A DNA stretch of 13,067 nt from JBDSLU01 sp039916225 (GCA_039916225.1 JBDSLU010000204.1:1-13067); one strand, 5' to 3'; counted from the stretch's first letter, positions 1 to 8,120 are shown. The notes: generated by a model from the sequence alone, not told the origin. Translations and numbers: made by a program.

Positions 1-874
1 CGAGCTCGTCGGACTTGCCGCGGCACGTGTCGGTGAAGCCGCGGACGATCTGCTCCGGGCTGAGGCGCTGCTGCGAGAAGTCGACCAGGAACTCGACCGC
101 CAGGTCGCGCACTTCCTTGGCCGAGGCGTGCAGGCGGATGGTCACCGAGCCGGGCACGCGATGCTCGGCGGTGACCGGTAGCCCCTGCGCGTTGACCGTC
201 TGATAGGCTTCCACGACCGTCAGCGACAGCCGGACTTCCGCCGGCGTGGCGGCCTGCGCAGGCGCGCGCCACGCCACCTCGCGACCGGAGCCCGTCACGG
301 CGCCGGCCTCGGCCGTCCATTCGTACTTCAGCTGATCGGCCGGCGTCTCGGCATCGATGACCGTCGCCGTGACCGTCAAGGTCTCGTCGAGGTCGGCGAA
401 GCGCGACGGCAGGCCCGGCCGCGATCCGCGCGTCGAAATCCCGCTGACCGTCGGCGGCTGGTTGGTCGACGCCGACGGCGCGATGAAGGTGAAGGCGCCC
501 GCCAGCGAGCCACTGCGTCCGCCGACCGTGACCGAGACGTCGGCGGGGCCCGAGGCGTGCTGCGGCGTGTCCGCCGTCAGCGTCGTAGCGCTCTGGACGG
601 CGACGTTGGTCGCCGGCGTGCCGCCGATCGACACGGTCGCCCCGGCGGCGAAGTTGGTGCCGATCACGGTGACCATGGTGCCGCCGATCGTCGTGCCGTT
701 CGGTGGCGCGACGCTGCTGACGGTGGGCGACTGGTTGGCCGGCGGCGGCGTCGGCCCGTTGGGCGAGTCACCACCGCAGGCGACGAGGGCGACGGACGCC
801 CACAGGGCGAGCGCCGCGTGACGCCACCATCCTCCGGCGACGAGCGGGATCCGAAGCGCGAGCCGGGTGCTCAC
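1..874 (-). CDS. IPT/TIG-domain lipoprotein (C-terminus cut by window edge)
   Basis: Reading the minus strand from a GTG at 874 gives at least 291 residues with no stop. The N-terminus is a lipoprotein signal: a basic/hydrophobic stretch ending in the lipobox LVAC, with the lipidated cysteine at residue 33, then a Pro-rich linker (about 35-49). Residues 48-131 look like an IPT/TIG immunoglobulin-like fold (PPNGTTIGGTMVTVIGTNF, then a VSIGG turn). Residues 138-249 resemble a second PKD/cadherin-like beta domain. The last visible part (about 250-291, EVRDLAVEFLVDF ... DTCRGK) is probably helical and unassigned. The GTG overlaps the TGA of the upstream flavoprotein gene (GTGA, 4 nt), and GGAG lies 7 nt before it, so translation is probably coupled. 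The protein should be anchored in the outer or inner membrane. Its ligand is unknown; IPT domains usually mediate binding rather than catalysis. Confidence 0.8.
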   Translation of the reverse strand, partial: MSTRLALRIPLVAGGWWRHAALALWASVALVACGGDSPNGPTPPPANQSPTVSSVAPPNGTTIGGTMVTVIGTNFAAGATVSIGGTPATNVAVQSATTLTADTPQHASGPADVSVTVGGRSGSLAGAFTFIAPSASTNQPPTVSGISTRGSRPGLPSRFADLDETLTVTATVIDAETPADQLKYEWTAEAGAVTGSGREVAWRAPAQAATPAEVRLSLTVVEAYQTVNAQGLPVTAEHRVPGSVTIRLHASAKEVRDLAVEFLVDFSQQRLSPEQIVRGFTDTCRGKSDEL

Positions 875-2310
875 GAACCGGCTCCGGTCGGCTTCGGGGC
901 GGCGGTGGCGTTCTGCGGTTCCTCGGCCGACTCACCCTCGGCCCCGGCGGCCCAGAACTCCCGATCGCTGGTGTCGATCGCGCTCAGGATCTGGCCCTTG
1001 AGGATCTTCTCCGACATCGTCAGGCCCTGGCCGATCGAGTGGTCCATGTTGTTGTACCAGAAGCGCCCGGAGCGCCCCGCCAGCAGCATGTTCTTGAAGC
1101 CCGCGAGCTCACGCAGGTTGCGGGTCAGCTCGCCGAAGTAGTTCAGCTTGTAGATCGGGTAGGTGAACGGCACCCGCTCGATGTGCACCTGCTGGATCTG
1201 CCCGGCGTGGTCGATCGTCTTGGTCCGCACCAGATCGTCGATCATCGACTGCGTGTGACGTTCGGGGTGCTCCCAGCGCTCGTCGCCCTGCTTGCACGTG
1301 AACTCGACGCAGATGCCGCTCTTGCCCGGCGGGGCCATCGTCGCCGCGAACACCGTCGGCGCCGAGACGCGCGAGAAGACTTCGTCGCCGCCGTAGTAGG
1401 TCCACTGGAAGTCGAACTTGTAGGGCGCGTTAATCTCGAAGTTGTAGAAAATCGTCGAGAGGTACTCGAGGGCGATGCCCTCGACCCCCAGCAGCCGGTT
1501 GGCCAGGGTAATCGGCGCCGTCCAGACCAGGTTCTCGATGGGGAAGCGCTCGCCGTCCGCCGTGAGCTCGACGATGCGACCGTCGCGCGCGGTCAGGCCG
1601 TCGACGCGGCGCTTGACCAGCACTTTGCCGCCCATCCGCTCGATGTTGGCGGCGGCCCGTTCCGAGAAGCGGCCGACGCCGGTCGGCGGATAGAGGAAGG
1701 TGGTGTCGACCGGGGTCGGCAGCAGCGTGTTCTTGAGCAGCGACCAGAGGCCTTCCGACTCCTGGCGCTTGTCGATCACCGCGCGGTTGACCCCGGCGCG
1801 GCCCCAGTCGCGATGGAGCTCGGCCGGCGAGTAGAAGAGGAACTTCTCGGTGTAGGGCTTGAAGAAGATCTCGTAGAGCGACCGGCCGTACTTGTTGACG
1901 ATGTCGGCCTCGAACGACTCACCGGTCAGCTTCTCCTTGCGGAAGAGATCCAGACCGGCCCGGAACATCAGCGAGAACGGCATCGACAGCAGGATGCTGG
2001 GGCGCAAGGGCCACTCGTGGAACTTCCCGAACATCCGCACGCCGCTCTTGCGCGGGATCTCGTGCGCGTCCTCGGCGAGGATCTCGCGGACGAAGGCCTC
2101 GACCTTGGGGTTCTCGGTGTGGAAGCGGTGCGGCCCGACGTCGAAGTGGAAGTCGCCGCCGCCGGCCGGATTGGAGTAGTGCCACGAGCGGCCGAGCCCG
2201 CCGACCACGTCGTGGCTCTCGAGGACGGTGACCGCGTAGCCCTGACGGGCGAGCTGGTGACCGATGGTGAGGCCGGCGACGCCGGCTCCGACGATGGTGA
2301 TGGCAGGCAT
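871..2310 (-). CDS. FAD-dependent oxidoreductase / UDP-galactopyranose mutase-like flavoprotein
   Basis: A 479-residue cytoplasmic flavoprotein. Residues 5-13 (TIVGAGVAG) form the Rossmann GxGxxG motif, E31 is the expected ribose-binding acid, and VVGGLGRS (35-42) is the second glycine motif. DVGPHRFHTENPKV (57-70) closely recalls the GxHxFHT motif of UDP-galactopyranose mutase and also occurs in protoporphyrinogen-oxidase-like amine oxidases. Near the C-terminus, GRSGRFWYNNMDHSIGQGL (412-430) corresponds to the flavin-contacting segment that in mutases reads like YKYxDM. Known family members act on sugar nucleotides or isoprenoid/porphyrin substrates. I infer a role in sugar or lipid modification from the neighbours, but the substrate is not readable. 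ATG at 2310 gives a clean Rossmann N-terminus although no good Shine-Dalgarno precedes it. The upstream gap holds an inverted repeat. The last residues (AEGESAEEPQNATAAPKPTGAGS) are a low-complexity tail. Confidence 0.85.
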   Translation of the reverse strand: MPAITIVGAGVAGLTIGHQLARQGYAVTVLESHDVVGGLGRSWHYSNPAGGGDFHFDVGPHRFHTENPKVEAFVREILAEDAHEIPRKSGVRMFGKFHEWPLRPSILLSMPFSLMFRAGLDLFRKEKLTGESFEADIVNKYGRSLYEIFFKPYTEKFLFYSPAELHRDWGRAGVNRAVIDKRQESEGLWSLLKNTLLPTPVDTTFLYPPTGVGRFSERAAANIERMGGKVLVKRRVDGLTARDGRIVELTADGERFPIENLVWTAPITLANRLLGVEGIALEYLSTIFYNFEINAPYKFDFQWTYYGGDEVFSRVSAPTVFAATMAPPGKSGICVEFTCKQGDERWEHPERHTQSMIDDLVRTKTIDHAGQIQQVHIERVPFTYPIYKLNYFGELTRNLRELAGFKNMLLAGRSGRFWYNNMDHSIGQGLTMSEKILKGQILSAIDTSDREFWAAGAEGESAEEPQNATAAPKPTGAGS

Positions 2311-2314
2311 GCAG

Positions 2315-2351
2315 TTCGGTCGCCCGGCGGGCCCCTCGGGCCTCGGCCGAA
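2315..2351 (-). other. Imperfect inverted repeat in the gap before the flavoprotein gene
   Basis: On the minus strand the 50-bp gap between the MFS gene and the flavoprotein contains TTCGG ... CCGAA as an outer 5-bp arm pair (2351-2347 with 2319-2315) and GCCCG ... CGGGC as an inner pair. Together they form an extended hairpin ending about 4 nt before the ATG. There is no T-run, so it is not a standard intrinsic terminator. It may be an attenuator-like or translation-masking structure, or simply GC-rich spacer. Confidence 0.35.
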
Positions 2352-2360
2352 CGCATCATT

Positions 2361-3656
2361 CTACCCGGCCGGCCGGAGAGCACCAACAGGCCCGGCGGTG
2401 GGCGGGCGGACGAAGAGCCAGGTGACCGCCGAGAAGGCGTAGAGGGCGGCCATGACGTAGAGCGGCAGGGACCAGCTCGCGTAATGGTCGACCAGCCAGG
2501 CGGCGATCACCGGGCTGCTGATGCTGCCGATCTGGCCGGTGGTGTTCATGCAGGCGCTGAGGACGCCGGCGTGGTCGCCGCCGATGTCGATGGCGGCGGC
2601 CCAGTGGGCGCCGAGCGAGAACATCGAGGCGGCGGTCGCCACCGCCAGCAGCGTCGCGGCTAGCCGCGGGCTCTCGGCGCCGACCGACAAAACCATCATC
2701 AACGCCGCCACGACGTAGCTGGCGAGGCCGACGGCGACCCGGCCGACGCGCAGCCCGCGACGGCGGGCCAAGAGGTCGGTCGCGATGCCGCCCAGGAGGC
2801 CGGAGACCACGCTGAGCAGCATCGGCAGGCCCGAGTAGAGGGCCAGCGAGCCGGCGGTGAAGCCGCGGCGCTCGGCGAGATAGGTGGGCAGCCAGGTCAT
2901 CACGAAGTAGGAGCCGTAGCTGTTCGAGAAGTAGCCGAGGCAGAGCGCCCAGGCGCTGACGCTGCCGGCCAGGGCGCGCAGGCTGTGACCCTCGGCGCCG
3001 TGGCCGCCGGCGCGGCCGCGCCCCTCGGTGATCAGTGCAAGCTCGGCGGCACCGACCTGCGGATGATCGGCGGGCTCGTCGCGAAACCAGCGGTACCAGG
3101 CGGCGGCCCACACGAACCCGGTCAGGCCGAAGCAGGCGAACACGCCGCGCCAGCCGACGTGCGGCTCGAGCAGGCCGACCAGCATCGGCGTGAGGCCGCC
3201 GAACAGGAACGCGCCAGCGAAGAAGACGCCTTGGACGCGCCCGCGCTCCGGCGCCGGAATCCACCGCGAGAACGTCCGGGCCGCGTTCGGCCAGGCGCCC
3301 GCCTCGCCGGCGCCGAACAGGAACCGCACCGCGAGCATGCTCCCGTAGCTCCACACGCCGGCCGTGGCGATGGTGAAGGTCGACCACCAGCACACGATCC
3401 GGGTGAGCACGCGACGCGTGCCGACGCGCTCGCCCCACCACGCCGACGGCACCTCGAAGAGCGCGTAGGCCACGGCGAAGGCGCTGAACAGGTAGCTCAT
3501 CTCGAGCCTCGACAAGCCGAGGTCGCGCATGATCGACGGCGTCAGCGTCGAGATGCAGATGCGATCGAGATAGGTGATGCCGGCGAGGAACACCGTGAAG
3601 GCGACGACGCGGTAGCGGACCCGACCGATGGATGTCGTGGGCAGGGGAGCGGTCAC
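2361..3656 (-). CDS. MFS transporter, ACS (anion:cation symporter)-like
   Basis: A 431-residue integral membrane protein with about 12 predicted hydrophobic segments. ITYLDRICIS (27-36) matches the YxDRxxIS signature at the end of the first helix in ACS-family carriers such as glucarate, hexuronate and phthalate transporters. WWGERVGTRR (73-82) is the loop 2-3 MFS motif. RFLFGAGEAGAWPNAARTFS and RWIPAPERGR (111-140) form the helix 4-5 signature typical of ACS carriers. It likely imports an organic or sugar acid by ion symport; the substrate cannot be read. The frame stays open upstream to 3932, but those residues lie inside the preceding gene in another frame and are Pro/Ser/Thr junk. The GTG at 3656 is preferred: GAGG lies 9 nt before it, and it starts 1 nt after the previous TGA. 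The gene sits inside the coupled block, so it is probably co-transcribed with the membrane glycosyltransferase-like gene. Confidence 0.9.
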   Translation of the reverse strand: MTAPLPTTSIGRVRYRVVAFTVFLAGITYLDRICISTLTPSIMRDLGLSRLEMSYLFSAFAVAYALFEVPSAWWGERVGTRRVLTRIVCWWSTFTIATAGVWSYGSMLAVRFLFGAGEAGAWPNAARTFSRWIPAPERGRVQGVFFAGAFLFGGLTPMLVGLLEPHVGWRGVFACFGLTGFVWAAAWYRWFRDEPADHPQVGAAELALITEGRGRAGGHGAEGHSLRALAGSVSAWALCLGYFSNSYGSYFVMTWLPTYLAERRGFTAGSLALYSGLPMLLSVVSGLLGGIATDLLARRRGLRVGRVAVGLASYVVAALMMVLSVGAESPRLAATLLAVATAASMFSLGAHWAAAIDIGGDHAGVLSACMNTTGQIGSISSPVIAAWLVDHYASWSLPLYVMAALYAFSAVTWLFVRPPTAGPVGALRPAG

Positions 3657-3657
3657 G

Positions 3658-5724
3658 TCAGCGCACCTCGTAGATGGTGGCGGCGGCGTTGTCGAAGACC
3701 CGCCGGAAGGCGTCGGGCCGCTGATCGAACTTGGCCAGCGCCTCCGGCCGATGGGCGCGCCGTTCGGCGTCGCCGACATAGACGTAGTGCACGTGGCCGG
3801 CGCGGAAGATGCGGTGCGCGTCGTCCACGTCGGTGGTGTCGAAGGCGGCGGCGACGGCCGCGGCACGTTGCCGGTAGACGGGCTCGGCCAGCAGCGAGAT
3901 CGGCAGGCCGGCGTACATCCGCCGCTGCGCAAACGTCGGGAGCAGGGTCCAGGAATCGGATCCTCGCGCCGCGACGTCGACCTGGACGATCGATGTCGGC
4001 GGCGTCACCAGGCGGAGCCACAGGAGCGCGTCCTGCTCGGCGGCCGAGACGTCGACCGACAGGCGGAAGCCGGCGCCCATGTGGCGGTTCTCGATGTCCT
4101 GGGCGTTGAAGGTGTCGATGGCCGTCGTCGGCAGGCCGATGGCCGCGGCGAGGCCGATCGCGGCGGGGACGAGGGGCCACACCCGCAACGTCAGGCCCCA
4201 GGCCATCGCCGCCGCGACCAGCCCGGGCAACGCCACCAGCATGATCTGTCCGGCCCGCCAGCCGACCCAGATCGGATCGCGGTGCGGCAGGCTGGCGAAG
4301 TAGAAGAGCAGCACGCCGACCCCCAGGGCCGTGGCGGCAGGCAGCAGGCGCACCCGTTCCTCGCGTGTCTGGCGGCAGGGCAGCACCCAGACCAGCGCCG
4401 GCAGGGCGCAGACGAGCGCCGGCCCGAGCGCCAGGGCCAGCGTGCCGACCGGGTGATGGCGGGCGTAGCCGACGAAGCCGATGTGGAGCGCGTTGCCGGC
4501 GCCCTCGACCATGCCGGCGGCGATCAGAGCGCCGGCGGCAAGGGCGGCGGGTACCACCGCCACGGTCTGACCGAGGATCGCGCGAGCGGCGTCGCGCCAC
4601 GGCAGGCCGATGGCCGCGACGACGAGCGACAGGCCGTAGATCACGGCGAACATCCCACCAAGGAGCGGACTGATGGTGAGCGCCGCGCCGAGCGCCAGAC
4701 CCGCGATCGCGCGGGCACCGACCGGCGCCGCCGGTCCACCGGCCGCCGCCACCGTGAGGGCGACGAGGCCCAGCGCGCACGCGCCGGCATGCTGCGGCGT
4801 GTACCACAGCGACCGCGGCAGGTTGTCGATGGTCAAGCCGTCGAAGACGAGGCGCGTCACCGCGTCGATGTTGTTGTCACGTAGCGCGTCGAGCGGACCG
4901 CCGGTCCACCACAGCCGCCACGCGAAGTAGCTGCCTTCGGCGCTGGCGCACAGCGCCACCAGCGCGGTACTCACCGCGGCCAGGCCGGCGCGGGGCACCG
5001 CGGTCCACGCGAACAGAAAGACGACGGCGAAGAACAGGACGCCCGCGCCGGTCGCGTTGATCAGGAGCCACGGCAACGGATCGTCGCCGAACGTCCGTGG
5101 CGCCGCCGTCGTGATCGCCGCCGGCACCTGGAAGTAGGTCCAGTAGTAGTGCAGCGGCCGATCCGCCGTGTACGGGTTCCGCGGTGGTGGCGTGAAGCGT
5201 CGCAGCTCGGTCGTCAGCGCGACGTGCCAGACGACGTCCGCGGTGAAATAGGCCCGGTAGTAGCGCGTGCCCGCGGCGTCCCGCTCGCCGACGCGCGCGA
5301 ACGGCCGCCAGACCAGCAGCGGGACCAGCGCCAGCACCAGCGTCAGCGCGACCGTGTCGCGCGACGTCCAGGCCGGTAGCGTGACGAGTGGCGGCCGTCG
5401 CCGCGCCAGCCAGGCCCAGAGGGCGGCGGTCAGGAGGAGCCAGGCGACCGTTCGGCCCCCAGGCGACGTGAATCCGAGCGACGTCGCCGCCCAGACCGAC
5501 CACGCCGAGAGCACGTAGCCGAGCAGCGCGCCGGCAATCCATCCGCCGGCATGGCGGGCGCCGAACAGGCGCCAGCCGAGCGGCCACCCGGGAACCGTGG
5601 CCAGCACCCACGCGCCGAGGTAGGCGAGACCGGCGACGCCTTGGCCCAGCCGCCACGCCAGCGCCAGGACGGCGAGCGCGAGGATCCCCGAGGCGAGCCA
5701 GGCGAGGCGTCGCGCGTCGATCAC
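3658..5724 (-). CDS. Large polytopic membrane protein, GT-C/DUF2298-like putative glycosyltransferase
   Basis: A 688-residue protein with roughly 12 hydrophobic segments (about 8-530) and a soluble, probably extracytoplasmic C-terminal domain (about 535-688). RYYRAYFTADVVWH (154-167), with its Asp and His, and PLHYYWTYF (190-198) sit in what would be the first large loop. They recall GT-C enzymes, where an acidic residue in this loop and a PPLYY-like segment are typical. The C-terminus (HVHYVYVGDAERR, LAKFD, then VFDNAAATIYEV) follows the pattern seen at the ends of DUF2298-type membrane proteins. Such enzymes use polyprenyl-phosphate sugars at the outer face of the membrane; this assignment is by resemblance, not proof. 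The GTG at 5724 overlaps the TGA of the upstream flippase-like gene (GTGA), with GAGG 6 nt before it. The frame is open to 6159, but that extension is Arg/Ala-rich out-of-frame sequence. Confidence 0.7.
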   Translation of the reverse strand: MIDARRLAWLASGILALAVLALAWRLGQGVAGLAYLGAWVLATVPGWPLGWRLFGARHAGGWIAGALLGYVLSAWSVWAATSLGFTSPGGRTVAWLLLTAALWAWLARRRPPLVTLPAWTSRDTVALTLVLALVPLLVWRPFARVGERDAAGTRYYRAYFTADVVWHVALTTELRRFTPPPRNPYTADRPLHYYWTYFQVPAAITTAAPRTFGDDPLPWLLINATGAGVLFFAVVFLFAWTAVPRAGLAAVSTALVALCASAEGSYFAWRLWWTGGPLDALRDNNIDAVTRLVFDGLTIDNLPRSLWYTPQHAGACALGLVALTVAAAGGPAAPVGARAIAGLALGAALTISPLLGGMFAVIYGLSLVVAAIGLPWRDAARAILGQTVAVVPAALAAGALIAAGMVEGAGNALHIGFVGYARHHPVGTLALALGPALVCALPALVWVLPCRQTREERVRLLPAATALGVGVLLFYFASLPHRDPIWVGWRAGQIMLVALPGLVAAAMAWGLTLRVWPLVPAAIGLAAAIGLPTTAIDTFNAQDIENRHMGAGFRLSVDVSAAEQDALLWLRLVTPPTSIVQVDVAARGSDSWTLLPTFAQRRMYAGLPISLLAEPVYRQRAAAVAAAFDTTDVDDAHRIFRAGHVHYVYVGDAERRAHRPEALAKFDQRPDAFRRVFDNAAATIYEVR

Positions 5725-6821
5725 ACCGGCCCTCGCGGCGGCAACGCGTCGGTCAGCGGCGTGGCCGGTGCTGGTGTCAGCCCGCTGCGGGTCCACAACA
5801 CGCCGCCGGGCAGGTTGCCGACGATGCCGAGGGCCACGAACAGCACCGACAGCGCGAAGGCCTGCGGCTTGCCGACGCCGGCGGAGGCGAAGCACACCAC
5901 GAAGCCGACCTGGCTGGTGCCGAGCCCGTTGACGGTCACCGGCAGCAGCATGACGAGGAGGATGATGGGGATGAACGCGAAGTAGGTCGTCAGCGGCGTG
6001 TCGATGCCGAGAGCCAGGCCGAGGCACCACGCTTGCAGCACGCGCAGGACCTGGACCCCAATCGAGGCGAGCGTGACCACGGTCAGGAGACCGTGATGGG
6101 CGTTGTAGCGCTGCACCGCGCCGACGACCGCCGATCCCGCCGCGTGGACGCGGGCCCACGGCAGACGTTGGAGCAGCGCGATCAAGAACGCCGCGACCCG
6201 GGCGCTGAAGACCGCCGCGGCCACCGCGGCGCAGCCGGCTGCGGTGACGGCCAGCGCGACGAGGATCGCGGCCAGCAGCTCAGGGCGGCCGAGCAGATCG
6301 CGCGCCAGCCACAGGCCGACCACGCCCATGGCCAGGATGCCCAGCACTCCGAGCACGCGATCCATGAAGACCGAGGCGACCGCGTCGGCCATCGGCACGC
6401 CGAGACGGGCCATCGCCGTGGCGCGCACCGCGTCGCCGCCGACGCTGGCCGGCAGGAACGTGCCGACGAAGCTGCTGACGAAGAAGACGTGCAGGATCGC
6501 GCCCAGGCCGACGTGGGGCCGTGCCGGCACGCCATCAGGAGCCGGCGCATCGGCAGGAACCGGCGCCGGCGTGAAGGGCATCAGCAGCCACAGCCAGCGC
6601 CACGCCATCAGCGTGCGATCGACCACGACGAGCAGGATGGCGGCGACGAGCGGGCCCGGACGGGCGCCGGCGGCGATGCGCCACACCAGCGCGGGATCGC
6701 TCTTCCAGAGGATGAACGCCGTCAGGCCGAGCGCGACGACCAGCCGCAGGACGCTGCCGGCCGACGGCAGGCGGACCGGGCGACCCGGCGCAGCCGCACG
6801 ACCAGACGGGCGGGCGGTCAC
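5721..6821 (-). CDS. Flippase-like membrane protein, LPG_synthase_TM family (copy B)
   Basis: A 366-residue membrane protein of the lysylphosphatidylglycerol synthase transmembrane / UPF0104-like family. Evidence is about eight hydrophobic segments, the family motif FLPASVGGDAVRA (122-134), DRVLGVLG (154-161) and a C-terminal VNGLGTSQVGF segment. There is no aminoacyl-transferase domain, so it is a stand-alone TM module; such proteins are proposed to move lipids or lipid-linked sugars across the membrane. A Pro/Ala-rich insert (about 83-103) in the second loop is unusual and absent from the other copy in this window (11941-12912). The GTG at 6821 begins 1 nt after the radical SAM stop codon. 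No strong Shine-Dalgarno is visible, which suggests re-initiation. The gene ends in a GTGA overlap with the GT-C-like gene, so the products may work as a pair. Confidence 0.85.
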   Translation of the reverse strand: MTARPSGRAAAPGRPVRLPSAGSVLRLVVALGLTAFILWKSDPALVWRIAAGARPGPLVAAILLVVVDRTLMAWRWLWLLMPFTPAPVPADAPAPDGVPARPHVGLGAILHVFFVSSFVGTFLPASVGGDAVRATAMARLGVPMADAVASVFMDRVLGVLGILAMGVVGLWLARDLLGRPELLAAILVALAVTAAGCAAVAAAVFSARVAAFLIALLQRLPWARVHAAGSAVVGAVQRYNAHHGLLTVVTLASIGVQVLRVLQAWCLGLALGIDTPLTTYFAFIPIILLVMLLPVTVNGLGTSQVGFVVCFASAGVGKPQAFALSVLFVALGIVGNLPGGVLWTRSGLTPAPATPLTDALPPRGPV

Positions 6822-6822
6822 G

Positions 6823-8061
6823 TCACTTGGCGGCGGGCATCGACGGCAGCGTCTCGAGATGACGCGTCGGGTCGCGCTTCACCTTGACCGCGCGGCGCAG
6901 GAACTTCGCGTAGGGAACGACCTGCTTCATGGCGCCGACGTTCACCTGACACGGGCTCAGGCAGGTCTTGCAGATGGTGGCGTCGAAGCTGGCGCGATGA
7001 GCGAGGTTCTCGGGCCGGTAGTAGAGGTCGCCGGCCGGCGTGTCGCGGACGTTGCCGATCTCCTGCGAGTTCTCGCAGTAGAAAAGGGCGCCGTTCGAAT
7101 TGAGGAGCAGCCCCTGCGACTTGAACGGGCAGGGCATCGTGCGCTGGTAGCCGTTGGCGATCATGTCCGCGTAGTGGAGGTACATGAACGCCTGACCCGA
7201 GAGCACGCTCTCTTCCTTGACCCGGTCGAGGAAGAAGTGCCGCATGTATTCCTCTTCGCGCGGCCGGAACCCGATCGATTCCTCGAGACTGCGATTGCCG
7301 AGCATGTTGTCGGTGAAGCGCAGCATGTTGAAGACGACGTCGATCTTGCGCTCACGGGCCCACGCCAGGATGTTGGTCGCGTCGGTGAGGTTGGTGGCGA
7401 AGATCGTCGAGGCGATGCCGAACTGGAAGCCCGGCGTGTCGACGGCGAGCGCCTGCATCGCGTCGATGGTCTGGCAGGCCTTCTCGAAGCCGCGCTTCAC
7501 GTCGCGCACTTCGTTGTGCACCTCGCCGATGCCGTCGAGCGAGACGCGGATGCTGATCAGGACGTTCCGCTCGGAGCAGTACTTCACGATGCGCGTCAGC
7601 ATCGGGATGGCGCGGTTCGGCGTCAGGCCGGTCGTGTTGATGCCGAGCTTGCGCAGGCGGGGCAGCCGCTTGACGAACAACTCGACGATCTCCGGCAGGT
7701 CGTTGCGGGTGGTCGGCTCGCCGCCCGAGATGTTCAGGTTCTCGACCGCGTGCCAGAACGGGTTGTCCATGACCTGGTCGATCTCGGCCAGCGACATGTC
7801 CTCTTTGCGGTTGCCGCGCTTCCAGTTGCTGCACATCGTGCAGCGCGCGTCGCAGACGAAGGTGCAGTTGAAGATCAGCACCGTCGGCCGGATCGGCCGG
7901 AATTGCGCGATCGCGCTCTTCGCCAGGTCGCGCGGCACGCCGACCGCGGTCCTGGAGAGGTAGCGAAGGGTGAAGGTCTGCTTGGACAACGGGTTATCGT
8001 AACGCACGCGGGAGCGGGTGCCAAACCCGACAACGGCCGCCCCGAGGAGCGGCCGCGTCAC
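6823..8061 (-). CDS. Radical SAM/SPASM-type enzyme
   Basis: A 412-residue cytoplasmic iron-sulfur enzyme. C70, C74 and C77 form the CxxxCxxC motif (FVCDARCTMCSNW) that binds the 4Fe-4S cluster used to cleave S-adenosylmethionine. ISGGEPT (111-117) is the SAM-binding GGE motif and VSLDG (173-177) a later barrel strand. C311, C329, C364, C367 and C371 form a SPASM-like auxiliary cluster region. Known relatives modify peptides, sugars or lipids; the substrate here is unknown. The context of flippase and glycosyltransferase-like genes suggests an envelope precursor. The start is uncertain. GTG 8061 is the farthest in-frame start, but it lacks a clear Shine-Dalgarno, and a promoter-like element (8024-7996) falls inside the frame. 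GTG 8007, TTG 7989 or GTG 7938 are alternatives; homology seems to begin near residue 25-30. Confidence 0.88.
   Translation of the reverse strand: MTRPLLGAAVVGFGTRSRVRYDNPLSKQTFTLRYLSRTAVGVPRDLAKSAIAQFRPIRPTVLIFNCTFVCDARCTMCSNWKRGNRKEDMSLAEIDQVMDNPFWHAVENLNISGGEPTTRNDLPEIVELFVKRLPRLRKLGINTTGLTPNRAIPMLTRIVKYCSERNVLISIRVSLDGIGEVHNEVRDVKRGFEKACQTIDAMQALAVDTPGFQFGIASTIFATNLTDATNILAWARERKIDVVFNMLRFTDNMLGNRSLEESIGFRPREEEYMRHFFLDRVKEESVLSGQAFMYLHYADMIANGYQRTMPCPFKSQGLLLNSNGALFYCENSQEIGNVRDTPAGDLYYRPENLAHRASFDATICKTCLSPCQVNVGAMKQVVPYAKFLRRAVKVKRDPTRHLETLPSMPAAK
7996..8024 (-). promoter_or_regulatory. Candidate sigma70-type promoter for the radical SAM block
   Basis: On the minus strand TTGGCA (8024-8019) and TACGAT (8001-7996) are separated by exactly 17 nt and resemble -35 and -10 hexamers. 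The site lies inside the longest radical SAM reading frame, so if real it implies a later start codon. The transcript would begin close to the TTG at 7989 or upstream of the GTG at 7938. This was seen by eye and no score was computed. Confidence 0.35.
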
Positions 8062-8120
8062 GGCTCGGCCGGCGGACTGGCCCTGGAGGCAGCCCGCAGG
8101 CAGCCCTCAGGGCGTTCAGA

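Noticed and set aside
1039..2442. Long plus-strand open frame opposite the flavoprotein gene
   Set aside because: Arg/Val/Glu/Asp-rich translation without domains, antisense to a clear Rossmann flavoprotein; typical high-GC shadow frame.
3657..3932. N-terminal extension of the MFS gene
   Set aside because: The extension overlaps the upstream gene in another frame and reads as Pro/Ser/Thr-rich junk; a GTG with good ribosome spacing lies at 3656.
5725..6159. N-terminal extension of the GT-C-like gene
   Set aside because: It lies inside the flippase-like gene in another frame and is Arg/Ala-rich; the GTGA overlap at 5724 is the natural start.
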